Of a stretch of 64,000 bases of DNA, positions 18,103 through 26,624 are shown one piece after another. Made by a program: the position numbers and the translations under genes. The stretch covers positions 310,001 through 374,000 of the forward strand of contig NZ_WBIS01000001.1 in the NCBI RefSeq assembly GCF_009749465.1, in the 5' to 3' direction. Under the pieces are notes generated by a model that saw only the letters and a list, made by a program, of their open reading frames with translations, did no database searches and was not told the DNA's origin. The stretch is from Agromyces terreus. Lineage in GTDB: Bacteria; Actinomycetota; Actinomycetes; Actinomycetales; Microbacteriaceae. How positions within the stretch are numbered: the stretch's first letter is position 1; every line of letters begins with the position of its first letter.

Positions 18103-19104
18103 ATGATGAGCCAGGACGCCGAGAGTCTGTACCGCCACCCCGACCGCAACATCGCGCTCGAACTCGTGCGGGCGACCGAGGCGGCGGCGATCCGCTCCTA
18201 CCCGTGGATCGGCAAGGGCGACAAGCTCGGTGCCGACGGCGCCGCGGTCGACGCGATGCGGGCCTTCCTCGGCACGGTGAGCTTCGACGGCGTCGTCGTG
18301 ATCGGCGAGGGCGAGAAGGACGCCGCCCCCATGCTCTTCAACGGCGAGCGCGTCGGCACCGGGCGCGGCCCCGCCTGCGACATCGCGGTCGATCCGATCG
18401 ACGGCACCTCGCTCACCGCCGCGGGCCGGCACAACGCGCTCTCGGTCATCGCGGTCGCCGATCGCGGCACCATGCTCGACGCGTCGTCGGTGTTCTACAT
18501 GGACAAGATCGTGACGGATGCCACGGGCATCGGCGTCGTCGACATCCGCCGCCCGATCGGCGAGAACCTGCGCGCGCTCGCCGCCGCGAAGGGCAAGGAC
18601 GTGAGCGAGCTGCGCGTCGCCGTGCTGAACCGAGAGCGCCACGAGCAGCTCATCGCCGAGATCCGCGAGGCGGGCGCCGGCACTCGCCTGATGAGCGACG
18701 GCGACGTCGCCGGCGGCATCAACGCGGCACGCTACGAGTCGCGCATCGACATGTGCGTCGGCATCGGCGGCAGCCCCGAGGGCATCACCACGGCCTGCGC
18801 GATCAAGGCCCTCGGCGGGTTCATGCAGGGCGTCCTCGCGCCGAAGGACGATGCCGAGCGGGCGCGCGGCGAGGCCGCGGGCCTCGACTGCGATCGGGTG
18901 TACGAGCTCGACGACCTCGTGCGCGGCGACAACACGTTCTTCGTCGCGACCGGCGTCACCGACGGCGAACTGCTCGAGGGCGTACGCAAGAAGGGGCCGA
19001 TCGTGCGTACGGAGTCGATCGTGCTGCGCGGCAAGTCGGGCACGATCCGGCGCATCGTCGCCGACCACCTCGTCGAGAAGTGGCTCGTCGACACCGAGGT
19101 CTGA
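18103..19104 (+). CDS. glpX: Class II fructose-1,6-bisphosphatase
   Basis: GlpX removes the 1-phosphate from fructose 1,6-bisphosphate in gluconeogenesis. The 333-residue protein has all the expected motifs: YPWIGKGDKLGADGAAVDAMR, VVIGEGEKDAAPM (67-77), VDPIDGTSLTAAG (96-108) with metal-binding aspartates, and VGIGGSPEGITTACA. ATG 18103 follows GGAGGA at 18087-18092, and ATG 18106 is nearly equivalent. A -10-like TAGGCT at 18016-18021 would give a leader of about 75 bases. It forms an FBP-node cluster with fbaA and the upstream paralog. Confidence 0.96.
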   Translation: MMSQDAESLYRHPDRNIALELVRATEAAAIRSYPWIGKGDKLGADGAAVDAMRAFLGTVSFDGVVVIGEGEKDAAPMLFNGERVGTGRGPACDIAVDPIDGTSLTAAGRHNALSVIAVADRGTMLDASSVFYMDKIVTDATGIGVVDIRRPIGENLRALAAAKGKDVSELRVAVLNRERHEQLIAEIREAGAGTRLMSDGDVAGGINAARYESRIDMCVGIGGSPEGITTACAIKALGGFMQGVLAPKDDAERARGEAAGLDCDRVYELDDLVRGDNTFFVATGVTDGELLEGVRKKGPIVRTESIVLRGKSGTIRRIVADHLVEKWLVDTEV

Positions 19105-19204
19105 CGGTCGGGCCTCGTACCTCGGGTGCTGCCCGCCGGTGGCGCCTCGCGGCACTCGACGCAGGGTCGTCGATGTGCAAGGGTGGGCGCGAGCGAGGGG
19201 GATC

Positions 19205-19594
19205 ATGGTGCAGTTGGAAGATGCGTTTCCGGGTTTCAGCGTGAGCGACGTCGACGCCGCGCGGGCGTTCTACGGCGGGGTCATCGGGCTCGGGGTCGAG
19301 GATTCGATGGGCGGCCTGCGTCTGGCGCTGCCGTCGGGCCAGGGTGTGTTCGTGTACCCGAAGGACGAGCACGAGCCGGCCTCGTTCACGATCCTGAACT
19401 TCGTGGTGCCCGACATCGGCGCCGCGGTCGACGACCTGAACGCGGCGGGGGTCGTCACGAAGATCTACGACGAACCGCATTCGTTCGGCACCGACGAGCG
19501 CGGAATCGCGTGGGGCTCGAGGAGCGGGCAGGGGCCCGACATCTGCTGGTTCCGCGACCCGGCGGGCAACGTGCTGAGCATCATCGGAGCCTGA
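19205..19594 (+). CDS. VOC superfamily (glyoxalase/bleomycin-resistance fold) protein
   Basis: A 129-residue single-domain VOC protein made of two beta-alpha-beta-beta-beta modules. It begins with MVQLEDAFPGFSVSDVDAA and ends in the typical CWFRDPAGNVLSIIGA strand. Such proteins bind metal and act as dioxygenases, glyoxalases, epimerases or antibiotic-binding proteins, and nothing visible identifies the substrate. ATG 19205 follows GAGGGGG. It is convergent with rmuC. Confidence 0.85.
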   Translation: MVQLEDAFPGFSVSDVDAARAFYGGVIGLGVEDSMGGLRLALPSGQGVFVYPKDEHEPASFTILNFVVPDIGAAVDDLNAAGVVTKIYDEPHSFGTDERGIAWGSRSGQGPDICWFRDPAGNVLSIIGA

Positions 19595-19635
19595 GGCGCG
19601 CAGGACCGAAGGCGCGCGGCATGGCCGCCCGAAGT

Positions 19636-21102
19636 TCAGATCGAGCGGATCTCGGGGTCGATGTCTGCGCTGAACCCGGCGTCGACGTCGCCGAGATCGA
19701 GTTGCGTGCCGTCGGTCGCGCGAGCTTCGTCATCGCGGGGGCCCGACTCGATCGCGGCGGCGCCTGCGGACGCCGCGGCGGTGAACTCGTAGGCCGTGAG
19801 CTCGCGGGGGCTCTCTTCGATGCCCTCGAGCTGCGCGAGCACCTTGGTCTCGTCGAGTGCCTTGAGCTTGCGGGCGGTGGGCATGACCCGGGTCTCGAGT
19901 GAACCGACGAAGGCGTTGTAGTCCTTGACGGTGCGTTCGATGGTGCGACCGAGCTTCTCGATCTGGCCTGCGGTGACCGACAGACGCGTGTAGAGCTCGC
20001 GACTGAGGTCGAAGAGGGTCTTCGCTTCTTTTGTGAGGACGTCCTGCTGCCAGCTGAACGCGACCGTCTTCAGCACCGACCACAGGGTGACGGGGGAGGC
20101 CAGTGCGACGCGCTTCGAGAAGGCGTAGTCGAGGAGCGCCGGGTCGGTCTCGAGTGCGCTCGAGACGAGCGACTCGCTCGGGATGAACGCGATGACCATC
20201 TCGGGTGAGGCGTTGAGCCCGTTCCAGTACGTCTTGCCGCCGAGTGCGGTGATGTGGTCGCGCACGGCCTTGACGTGCTGCTTCATGAGGCTCTCGCGAC
20301 GCGCAGCGAGGTCTCCGCCCGCCGTCGCCGGGATCTGGCTGGCCTCGAGGTAAGCGTTGAAGGGCACCTTCGCGTCGACGGCGATGTTCTTGCCGCCCGG
20401 CAGGTGGATGACCATGTCGGGGCGACCGGCACCCGAGTCGGAGGTGATCGACGCCTGCGTGTCGAAGTCGACGCGCTCGAGCAGGCCGGCGGCCTCGACG
20501 ACGCTGCGCAACTGGGTCTCGCCCCAGACACCGCGCGTGCTGTTGGAACGGAGCGCCGACGCCAGGGTTTCGGCGGTGGACCGCAGGCGCTCCTCGTTCT
20601 CGGCCGCGATCTTCAGCTGCTGGCTCAGTTCGCCGTGCTGCCGGTGGCGCTGCGTCTCGAGCTCGGTGACCTTCGCCTGCATCTCGGTGATCGTCTGCTT
20701 GACGGGCGCGAGCGCCTGGAGCACCTTGCTGTCTGCGGCCTCGCGCGCCTCGCGCTGCTGCTGCTCGGAGCGCTGGCGCTCGACGATCTCGCGGTACTGC
20801 GCGCGCGCCGAATCGATCTGCTCGCGCAGGCCCACGGTCGTGGCCTGCACCGCCGCCAGCTCTGCGCGGAGCTCGGCCTGCACCGCCTGCTCCTCGGAAC
20901 GGATGCGGGCCTGTTCGGCCGAGCCGTCGGCCTGCAGCGCCGCCACGACCGCCTGATGCCGCGCCTCGACGAGCGCGGGATCTTCGACGGCGACGAGGTC
21001 GGCCGAGGCGTCGTTCGAGCGCCTCGAGACGAGGAACCAGGTGGCGAGCGCACCGAGCGCGATGCCGACGACGAGGCCGATGACCAGCAGCAGGATCTCC
21101 AT
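19636..21102 (-). CDS. rmuC: DNA recombination protein RmuC
   Basis: RmuC is thought to limit recombination at inverted repeats. The product has about 488 residues: an N-terminal membrane anchor (MEILLLVIGLVVGIALGALATWFLV), a long Gln/Glu/Ala-rich coiled coil (about residues 50-190), and the nuclease-like core with RGVWGETQLRSVVEAAGLLERVDF, the VIHLPGGKNIAVDAKVPFNAY motif and MVIAFIPSESLVSSAL. The reading frame opens ten codons earlier, but ATG 21102 places the anchor at the N-terminus. An nAnnnT-like element stands just upstream at near-leaderless spacing. Confidence 0.93.
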   Translation of the reverse strand: MEILLLVIGLVVGIALGALATWFLVSRRSNDASADLVAVEDPALVEARHQAVVAALQADGSAEQARIRSEEQAVQAELRAELAAVQATTVGLREQIDSARAQYREIVERQRSEQQQREAREAADSKVLQALAPVKQTITEMQAKVTELETQRHRQHGELSQQLKIAAENEERLRSTAETLASALRSNSTRGVWGETQLRSVVEAAGLLERVDFDTQASITSDSGAGRPDMVIHLPGGKNIAVDAKVPFNAYLEASQIPATAGGDLAARRESLMKQHVKAVRDHITALGGKTYWNGLNASPEMVIAFIPSESLVSSALETDPALLDYAFSKRVALASPVTLWSVLKTVAFSWQQDVLTKEAKTLFDLSRELYTRLSVTAGQIEKLGRTIERTVKDYNAFVGSLETRVMPTARKLKALDETKVLAQLEGIEESPRELTAYEFTAAASAGAAAIESGPRDDEARATDGTQLDLGDVDAGFSADIDPEIRSI

Positions 21103-21179
21103 GCGAGCAAGTGTCGCAGGGGCCTCCGACATCGTCCGTCAGGCGACGCGGCGAGGGGGCGAGGACGCCGCCGCCGGCG

Positions 21180-21797
21180 CTACTGGAGCGCCATGGGGCC
21201 GTGGGCGGCGGCGCGCTCCGTCACGGCCGTGCGGCCGATGGCCCCGAACGACACCCGTGTGACGTGCGCGAGGCGGTCGAGGTCGTCGACGTCGTGCCTG
21301 CGAGCCGCGTGCACCATGATCGCGGCGCACGCCTCGGCGTCGGCGAGCGCATCGTGGTGCGAGAAGTCCTCGAAGCCGGCGGCCATCGCGGCCACGGGCA
21401 GGCGGTACGACTCGAGGTGGTACGTCTTGCGGGCGACCTGCAGGCTGCAGAGCGACCGGTGATTCGGCACCTCGAGCTCGAAGGCGGCGGTGGTCTGCTC
21501 GATGACGCGCAGGTCGAATCCGGCGTTGTGCGCGACGAGCACGTCGCCGCCCGCGAAATCGCGGAAGACCGGGAGCAGGGCGGCCCAATCGGCGGCGTCG
21601 GCCACCATGTCGCGCGTGATGCCGTGCACGCGCACGTTCCACTCCGAGAACTCGTCGTGGGGGAACGGCGGGCGGATGTACCGGTGCAGCCGATCGACGA
21701 CGGCGCCGTCGCGCACCTTCACGAGGCCGATCGAGCAGGCCGAAGCGCTCGACGGGTTGGCGGTCTCGAAGTCGATCGCGGTGAAGTCCACTGGCAC
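21180..21797 (-). CDS. DnaQ-like 3'-5' exonuclease (DEDD family)
   Basis: The product of about 205 residues is an RNase T/DnaQ-fold exonuclease. It begins VPVDFTAIDFETAN, with the first catalytic acids D9 and E11 (DFE), contains LVAHNAGFDLRVIE with the second motif aspartate, and ends the catalytic core with SHHDALADAEACA, giving the histidine and last aspartate of DEDDh enzymes. It could be a stand-alone proofreading or repair exonuclease. The frame is open 50 codons further upstream, but GTG 21797 has a -10 element at leaderless distance and starts right at the fold. Confidence 0.88.
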   Translation of the reverse strand: MPVDFTAIDFETANPSSASACSIGLVKVRDGAVVDRLHRYIRPPFPHDEFSEWNVRVHGITRDMVADAADWAALLPVFRDFAGGDVLVAHNAGFDLRVIEQTTAAFELEVPNHRSLCSLQVARKTYHLESYRLPVAAMAAGFEDFSHHDALADAEACAAIMVHAARRHDVDDLDRLAHVTRVSFGAIGRTAVTERAAAHGPMALQ

Positions 21798-21803
21798 GCA
21801 GGC

Positions 21804-21809
21804 ATCGTG
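21804..21809 (-). promoter_or_regulatory. Leaderless -10 candidate CACGAT for the exonuclease gene
   Basis: On the minus strand CACGAT ends seven bases before GTG 21797, with no ribosome-binding site in between. Confidence 0.4.
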
Positions 21810-21862
21810 CCACGACCCGCAGACGCTTGACGGATGCCTCGCCGCGGGCGTGGAATGAGCGC

Positions 21863-22645
21863 ATGTCCGAGTCGCCCGTTCCCGCGCCGCCGCTCGGCGA
21901 TCCGTCGGCCCCGAGCACGATCGAGGCGGCGAGGTCGTTCGGCGCCGCGGCATCCGTCTACCATCGGGCCCGCCCGGGGTATCCGTCCGAGGCGGTCGCC
22001 TGGCTCATCGGGGATGCGCTCGACGTGCTCGACCTCGGCGCGGGCACGGGCAAGCTGACCGAGGCGCTCGTGGCGCTCGACCGCGACGTGATCGCCGTCG
22101 ACCCGGTCGAGGAGATGCTCGACGAGCTCGAGCTCTCGGTTCCGGCCGTGCCGCGCATCCTCGGCACGGCGGAGGAGATCCCGATCGAGGACGACTCGTT
22201 CGACGCCGTCGTCGCCGGGCAGGCGTGGCACTGGTTCGAGCCGCACCGTGCGGTGCCCGAGATCGCGCGCGTGCTGCGTCCCGGCGGCGTGCTCGGGCTC
22301 GTGTGGAACAGCCGCGACCTGCGTGCCGAGTGGCTGCGCGAGGCGGGGGAGATCATGCACGAGCGACATGACGCCAGCGCGACCTTCGAGGCCTACGTGC
22401 GCATCGGCGCCCCGTTCGGCGCGGTCGAGGAGCACACGGTCGAATGGGTCGAGCGGATGTCGCGCGAGCGGTTCCTCGAACTCGTGCGCTCGCGGAGTCT
22501 TTTCATCACCGCTGCGCCCGCCGAGCAGGCGGCCACCCTCGCCGCGCTCGGCGCACTCCTGGACACGCATCCGGATGTCGCGGGCGCGGCCGATCTCGCG
22601 GTGCCGTACGTGACCCGGTGCTTCCGGGCGCGGCTGGAAGCCTGA
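21863..22645 (+). CDS. Class I SAM-dependent methyltransferase
   Basis: This protein of about 260 residues has a Rossmann-type SAM-binding domain: motif I VLDLGAGTGKLTEAL near residues 55-69, the acidic VIAVDPVEEML, then DDSFDAVVAGQAWHWFEP and the motif near ARVLRPGGVLGLVWNSRD. These are hallmarks of the methyltransferase type 11 (UbiE-like) group. The substrate is unknown. The start is placed at ATG 21863 because a GGAAT element ends seven bases upstream and the preceding in-frame codons overlap the divergent exonuclease promoter. A TetR gene follows. Confidence 0.85.
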   Translation: MSESPVPAPPLGDPSAPSTIEAARSFGAAASVYHRARPGYPSEAVAWLIGDALDVLDLGAGTGKLTEALVALDRDVIAVDPVEEMLDELELSVPAVPRILGTAEEIPIEDDSFDAVVAGQAWHWFEPHRAVPEIARVLRPGGVLGLVWNSRDLRAEWLREAGEIMHERHDASATFEAYVRIGAPFGAVEEHTVEWVERMSRERFLELVRSRSLFITAAPAEQAATLAALGALLDTHPDVAGAADLAVPYVTRCFRARLEA

Positions 22646-22691
22646 CCTCAGCACCGCGCTGCGAGGCGATCGGGCGTCGGCTCGAGTCATT

Positions 22692-22724
22692 TGCATGCCG
22701 TTCAAGTTTTCACTTGACCATGCA
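22692..22724. promoter_or_regulatory. AT-rich dyad, candidate TetR operator
   Basis: The core dyad TCAAGT-N4-ACTTGA (22702-22707 and 22712-22717) is flanked by TGCATG at 22692-22697 and CATGCA at 22719-22724, which are also complementary. It is one of the most AT-rich patches in the window. It lies 25 bases ahead of the TetR start codon, where an autoregulatory operator would be expected. Confidence 0.6.
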
Positions 22725-22748
22725 TCAAAACCCGAGGATGCTTCGGGT

Positions 22749-23339
22749 ATGGCGCAGTCGGCTCGCGAGTACGACATGACGGCGCGGTCGGCGGCCGCGG
22801 TGCGCACTCGCGAGCGCATCCTCCGTGCGGCCGGCGCGCGCTTCGCGGACGCGCACTACGACGACGTGACCCTCGCCGGCGTCGCCGAGGCGGCCGGGGT
22901 GACGGTGCAGACGGTGTTCAACCACTTCGGCTCGAAGGAGGGCCTGCTCACCGCCGCGATCGGCCATTTCGCCGACGAAGTGGTCGACCTGCGCGGCGAC
23001 GTCGCGCCGGGCGACGTCGACGGGGCGGTCGAGGCGCTCATGCGGCACTACGAGATGTTCGGCGACGGCAACTGGCGCACGGTCGCCGACGCCGATCGCC
23101 AACCCGTGCTCCACTCGCTGCTCGAGCACGCGCGCGGCGAGCATCGGCGCTGGCTGGCAACGGTCTTCGAGCCGCGGCTCGCGGCCGATGAGGCCGGGCG
23201 CGACCAGGCCGTCACGGCGCTGTACGCCGCCACCGACGTCGGCACCTGGAAGCTGCTGCGCCGCGACCTGGGCTGTTCCGCCGAGCAGACCCGTGCCGTG
23301 CTGAGCCGGCTGATCGTCGGCATCCTCGAGAAGGAGTGA
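22749..23339 (+). CDS. TetR family transcriptional regulator
   Basis: A 196-residue TetR-type repressor. The N-terminal DNA-binding domain shows RERILRAAGARFADAHYDDVTLAGVAEAAGVTVQTVFNHFGSKEGLL in separate conserved pieces, including the helix-turn-helix TVQTVFNHFGSK. The C-terminal ligand-binding domain is unassigned. ATG 22749 is chosen because the dyad lies just upstream and a GATGCT element is at leaderless spacing; the frame is open to 22695, which would run through the dyad. The stop is followed immediately by a glycosyltransferase gene, probably its target. Confidence 0.9.
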   Translation: MAQSAREYDMTARSAAAVRTRERILRAAGARFADAHYDDVTLAGVAEAAGVTVQTVFNHFGSKEGLLTAAIGHFADEVVDLRGDVAPGDVDGAVEALMRHYEMFGDGNWRTVADADRQPVLHSLLEHARGEHRRWLATVFEPRLAADEAGRDQAVTALYAATDVGTWKLLRRDLGCSAEQTRAVLSRLIVGILEKE

Positions 23340-23341
23340 TC

Positions 23342-24604
23342 ATGCGATACCTGCTCGCCGTGTGGGACGGCGGCGGCGCGACGCCGCCGAACCTCGGCAT
23401 CGCCCGATTGCTCGTCGACCGCGGCCACGAGGTCGTCGTCTACGGCGACCCGACCCTCGCAGACGCGATCGCCGCCACGGGTGCCGAGCACCGCATCTGG
23501 CCGACCGCTCCGCAGCGGATGTCGACCGCCCTCGACGACGACGTGCTGAAGGACTGGGAGTGCCGCACGCAACTCGCCGCGTTGACCCGGGTGCGCGATC
23601 GCCTCATGACGGGCCCGGCCGCCCGCTTCGCCGCAGACGTCGCGGCTGCGCTCGACGCCGAGCCGTTCGACGCGGTCCTCGCCGACGGCCTGCTCCTCGG
23701 CGCTCTCGTCGGGGCGGAGGCGCGCGGCATCCCGACCGCGGCGCTCGTCGGGAGCGTGTACCTGCAGCCCTCGCGCACGCGCCCGCCGTTCGGCCTCGGG
23801 CTCGCGCCGGCGCACAACGCGCTGGGCCGGGCGCGCGATCGCGCGGCCTACGCGCTCATGACCGCGGCCGCCGGTGCCGGGATGGGCCCGGTCAACGCTG
23901 CCCGTGCCGAGCACGGCCTCGCACCGGTCCGCAACCCCCGCGAGCAGTGGGATCGCGCCGACCGTGTGCTCGTCCTCACCGGCTCGGCGTTCGACGACCC
24001 GCCGCCCGACGCGCCGAACACGCGGTACGTCGGCCCCGTGCTCGAGGACATCCCCGCGGAGGGATCGATCGAGCTGCCCCCGGGCGACGCGCCGCTCGTG
24101 GTGGTCGGGCTCTCGAGCTCGTACATGAAGCAGGCCGACCTGCTCAACCGGATCTCCCGCGCGCTCGCGTCGCTGCCCGTGCGCGCGGTGATCACCACCG
24201 GCCCCGCGATCGATCCCGACGAGATCCCGACCTCGAAGAACGTCGTCGTCGTGCAGTCGGCGTCCCACGCCGAGCTGATCCCGAAGGCCGCGCTCGTCAT
24301 CACCCACGCCGGGCACGGCACGCTCATCAAGGCGCTCACCGCGGGGGTTCCCGCGCTCTGCATCCCGCTCGGACGCGACCAGCCCGAGAACGCCGCACGC
24401 GCGGCCCGCCACGGCGTCGCCGGAGTGCTCCCGAAGGGGGCGGATGCCGACGCGATCGCGACGGCCGTGCTCGACATGCTGCTGGAGCCCTCGTACCGCG
24501 ACGCGGCCGTCGACCTCGGCGGGCGCATCCGCGCGGAGATCGCGTCGGGCGTGCTCGCGAGCGAACTCGAGGCACTGCCGGGCCTTCGTCGCCGCGCCTC
24601 CTGA
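23342..24604 (+). CDS. UDP-glycosyltransferase-like protein (GT1, MGT/EryCIII type)
   Basis: This 420-residue protein has the GT-B fold of macrolide and flavonoid glycosyltransferases. The N-terminal acceptor domain begins MRYLLAVWDGGGATPPNLGIA, and the C-terminal donor domain carries VVVQSASHAELIPKAALVITHAGHGTLIKALTAGVPALCIPLGRDQPENA in pieces typical of the nucleotide-sugar binding motif. Relatives inactivate macrolides or decorate natural products, and the target here is unknown. AAGGAG at 23331-23336 overlaps the TetR stop, and ATG 23342 follows at normal distance. The TetR-glycosyltransferase pair looks like an inducible detoxification unit. Confidence 0.85.
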   Translation: MRYLLAVWDGGGATPPNLGIARLLVDRGHEVVVYGDPTLADAIAATGAEHRIWPTAPQRMSTALDDDVLKDWECRTQLAALTRVRDRLMTGPAARFAADVAAALDAEPFDAVLADGLLLGALVGAEARGIPTAALVGSVYLQPSRTRPPFGLGLAPAHNALGRARDRAAYALMTAAAGAGMGPVNAARAEHGLAPVRNPREQWDRADRVLVLTGSAFDDPPPDAPNTRYVGPVLEDIPAEGSIELPPGDAPLVVVGLSSSYMKQADLLNRISRALASLPVRAVITTGPAIDPDEIPTSKNVVVVQSASHAELIPKAALVITHAGHGTLIKALTAGVPALCIPLGRDQPENAARAARHGVAGVLPKGADADAIATAVLDMLLEPSYRDAAVDLGGRIRAEIASGVLASELEALPGLRRRAS

Positions 24605-24704
24605 ACCACGACGCGGGGCACGCCGCCCTGTGCCGGAGCGCACCCGCCACGTACACTGCGAGGAGCGATGCCGTTGCTCCGGGGGGAGCGTGAGACGGCG
24701 TCCA

Positions 24705-24713
24705 GGGGGGGGG
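24705..24713. repeat. Homopolymeric G9 tract in the leader of the surface hydrolase gene
   Basis: Nine consecutive G residues lie 11 bases before the proposed ATG 24725, with G6 also at 24681-24686. The tract sits where the ribosome-binding site is expected (GGGGAAGG). A TACACT -10-like element is at 24652-24657. Sequencing error in such a tract is possible. Confidence 0.7.
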
Positions 24714-24724
24714 AAGGCGTCAAC

Positions 24725-26503
24725 ATGCGTCGAATCGCACTCGCAGTCCAGGCGGCGGCACTGACCGCGGCGCTCGTGGCCGGATGGGGGTGGTCCGAGG
24801 CGGCCGTCGCGGCGGACCCGACCACGGCGACCGGCGGACTCGCGGCGGTCGTGGCATCCGATCCTCCGTCCACGTCAGAGGCGCCGGGCGGGGCGCAGAC
24901 CGAGGGCACCGCCGCCGAGGAGCCCCCGGGCGCCGGCCCGGAGACCGAGGCGCCCGCGACCGAGGTTCCCGCGACGGAGGCTCCCGCGACGGAGGCTCCC
25001 GCGACGGAGGCTCCCGAAACGGAGGCTCCCGCCACCGAGGCGCCCGCCACCGAGGCCCCCGAGACAGAAGCGCCCGAGACGCCCGCCCCGACGAAGGCCC
25101 CGGCCTCGAGATCGGCGGTGCCCGAGGCATCCGTCGCCCCCTTGGACAGCGCCAAGGCCGGGAGCGCCATCGCACCGTTCGCGGACGGCGCCGTGCGATT
25201 GTCGGGCGCAGACCGCTACGGCACCGCGCTGGCCGTCTCCGGGCGGTACTCGCCGGGCGTGCCCGTCGTCTACGTCGTGACGGGTGCCGACTTCCCCGAC
25301 GCCCTCTCGGCGGCGTCGGCCGCGGCGAGCGTCGGCGGCCCCGTGCTGCTCACCCCGGGGGGCGCGCTGCTTCCCGCCGTTTCCGCCGAGATCGTGCGGT
25401 TGAAGCCCGCGCGCATCGTCGTCGTCGGCGGCGAGGCGATCCTGTCCTCCGCCGTCTTCTCCGCGCTCCAGAAGCTGGCGCCCAGCGTCGTGCGGCTCAG
25501 CGGAGCGAACCGCTACGACACGTCGGCGCGCGTCGTGGCCGACGCCTTCCGGGCCGCCTCCGAGGCGTTCATCGCCACGGGGCGGAGCTATCCGGACGCG
25601 CTCGCCGCCTCGGCCGCCGCCGGTGCCGACGGCATCCCGGTGCTGCTCGTCGACGGGGCCGCGGGCGCGGCGTCGACGACGGCCGTCTCCACGCTGCGCG
25701 CGCTCGGTGTCAAGACCGTCCGCATCGCCGGCGGCACCGCCGTGGTGAGCAGCGCGACCGCGTCGGCGTTCGCCAGGGCCGGCTTCTCCGTGGTGCGCCA
25801 CGCGGGACCCGATCGCTACCTGACCGCGGAGGCGGTGAACGACGCGATCTTCGGGAGCATGGACACGCCCGCCGTGTTCCTCGCGACCGGCAACGGCTTC
25901 GCCGACGCGCTCGCCGGCTCGGCGCTCGCGGGCGCGACCGGCGCACCCCTGTACCTGTCGCAGACGGCCTGCATCCCGCCGCTCATCGAGTCGGCGATCC
26001 GCACCCACGAGCCGTCGACCCGCGTGGTCCTCGGCGGCACCGGCGCGCTGCGGGCCCCCGTCGCCGCGGGAACGCCGTGCGTGCTCGCCTGGGCGAAGCC
26101 GGCGAACGGGAGGATCACGGACAACTTCGGCCCGCGGGATCCGATCTGCACCCCGGGCGGGTGCACCGGATCGTTCCATCGCGGCGTCGACCTCGGCACC
26201 GGATGCCGGGCGAACGTGGTGGCCGCGGCATCCGGACGCGTCACGATCGCCGGACCCTACGGCACCTACGGCAACTTCATCAAGATCGACCACGGCACGG
26301 GCACCGACACCGCCTACGCGCATCTCGTCGACGGCGGCGTGCTCGTGAAGGTCGGGCAGCTGGTGACCAAGGGGCAGCGCATCGGACTGTCCGGAACGAC
26401 CGGCGCGTCGACCGGCTGCCACCTGCATTTCGAGGTCTACCGGAACGGCTCCCAGGTCGATCCGGTCCCGTTCCTGGAGGTGCGCGGCATCCGGCTCGGG
26501 TGA
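24725..26503 (+). CDS. Secreted cell-wall hydrolase: CWB2 repeats plus M23 endopeptidase
   Basis: The 592-residue product has a signal peptide (MRRIALAVQAAALTAALVAG, likely cut near AVAA), a Pro-Ala-Thr-Glu repeat linker at about residues 72-123, three cell-wall-binding repeat 2 modules beginning VRLSGADRYGTA (about 157), VRLSGANRYDTS (about 255) and VRHAGPDRYLTA (about 356), and a C-terminal M23/LytM peptidase. The peptidase zinc ligands are visible: H485 and D489 in FHRGVDLG and H568 in CHLHFEV, with H566 catalytic. It probably cuts peptidoglycan cross-links while bound to wall polymers. An in-frame ATG at 24668 is an alternative start that would put the G9 tract inside the coding region. 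Confidence 0.9.
   Translation: MRRIALAVQAAALTAALVAGWGWSEAAVAADPTTATGGLAAVVASDPPSTSEAPGGAQTEGTAAEEPPGAGPETEAPATEVPATEAPATEAPATEAPETEAPATEAPATEAPETEAPETPAPTKAPASRSAVPEASVAPLDSAKAGSAIAPFADGAVRLSGADRYGTALAVSGRYSPGVPVVYVVTGADFPDALSAASAAASVGGPVLLTPGGALLPAVSAEIVRLKPARIVVVGGEAILSSAVFSALQKLAPSVVRLSGANRYDTSARVVADAFRAASEAFIATGRSYPDALAASAAAGADGIPVLLVDGAAGAASTTAVSTLRALGVKTVRIAGGTAVVSSATASAFARAGFSVVRHAGPDRYLTAEAVNDAIFGSMDTPAVFLATGNGFADALAGSALAGATGAPLYLSQTACIPPLIESAIRTHEPSTRVVLGGTGALRAPVAAGTPCVLAWAKPANGRITDNFGPRDPICTPGGCTGSFHRGVDLGTGCRANVVAAASGRVTIAGPYGTYGNFIKIDHGTGTDTAYAHLVDGGVLVKVGQLVTKGQRIGLSGTTGASTGCHLHFEVYRNGSQVDPVPFLEVRGIRLG
24938..25093 (+). repeat. 15-bp coding repeats encoding a Pro-Ala-Thr-Glu-Ala linker
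   Basis: About ten degenerate copies of a five-codon unit (PATEA/PETEA) form the linker between the signal peptide and the CWB2 repeats. Copies in the middle are nearly identical at the DNA level, so copy number may vary between strains. Confidence 0.8.
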
Positions 26504-26554
26504 GCGAACACGACCCCCTCGGCGCCCGTCGCGGACCGGCCGGCCGAACCGCGT

Positions 26555-26580
26555 GTTTCCGCAGGTCAGCCTGCCGAAAC
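26555..26580 (+). terminator. Hairpin after the CWB2-M23 gene
   Basis: An 11-bp stem with one mismatch (26555-26565 with 26570-26580) encloses the loop TCAG. It lies 51 bases after the stop codon and before the EamA promoter, so it probably separates the two transcripts. Confidence 0.6.
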
Positions 26581-26612
26581 GGCTCTCGGCGACCACTCAG
26601 GAATCCACGCCC

Positions 26613-26618
26613 TAGAAT
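26613..26618 (+). promoter_or_regulatory. Leaderless -10 element TAGAAT for the EamA gene
   Basis: TAGAAT ends seven bases before GTG 26625. It is one of the best -10 matches in the window, and no ribosome-binding site follows. Confidence 0.6.
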
Positions 26619-26624
26619 TCCTCG

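Noticed and set aside
24938-25093. Regular repeats that could suggest a CRISPR array
   Set aside because: The units are contiguous 15-bp coding repeats with no spacers and encode a PATEA linker.
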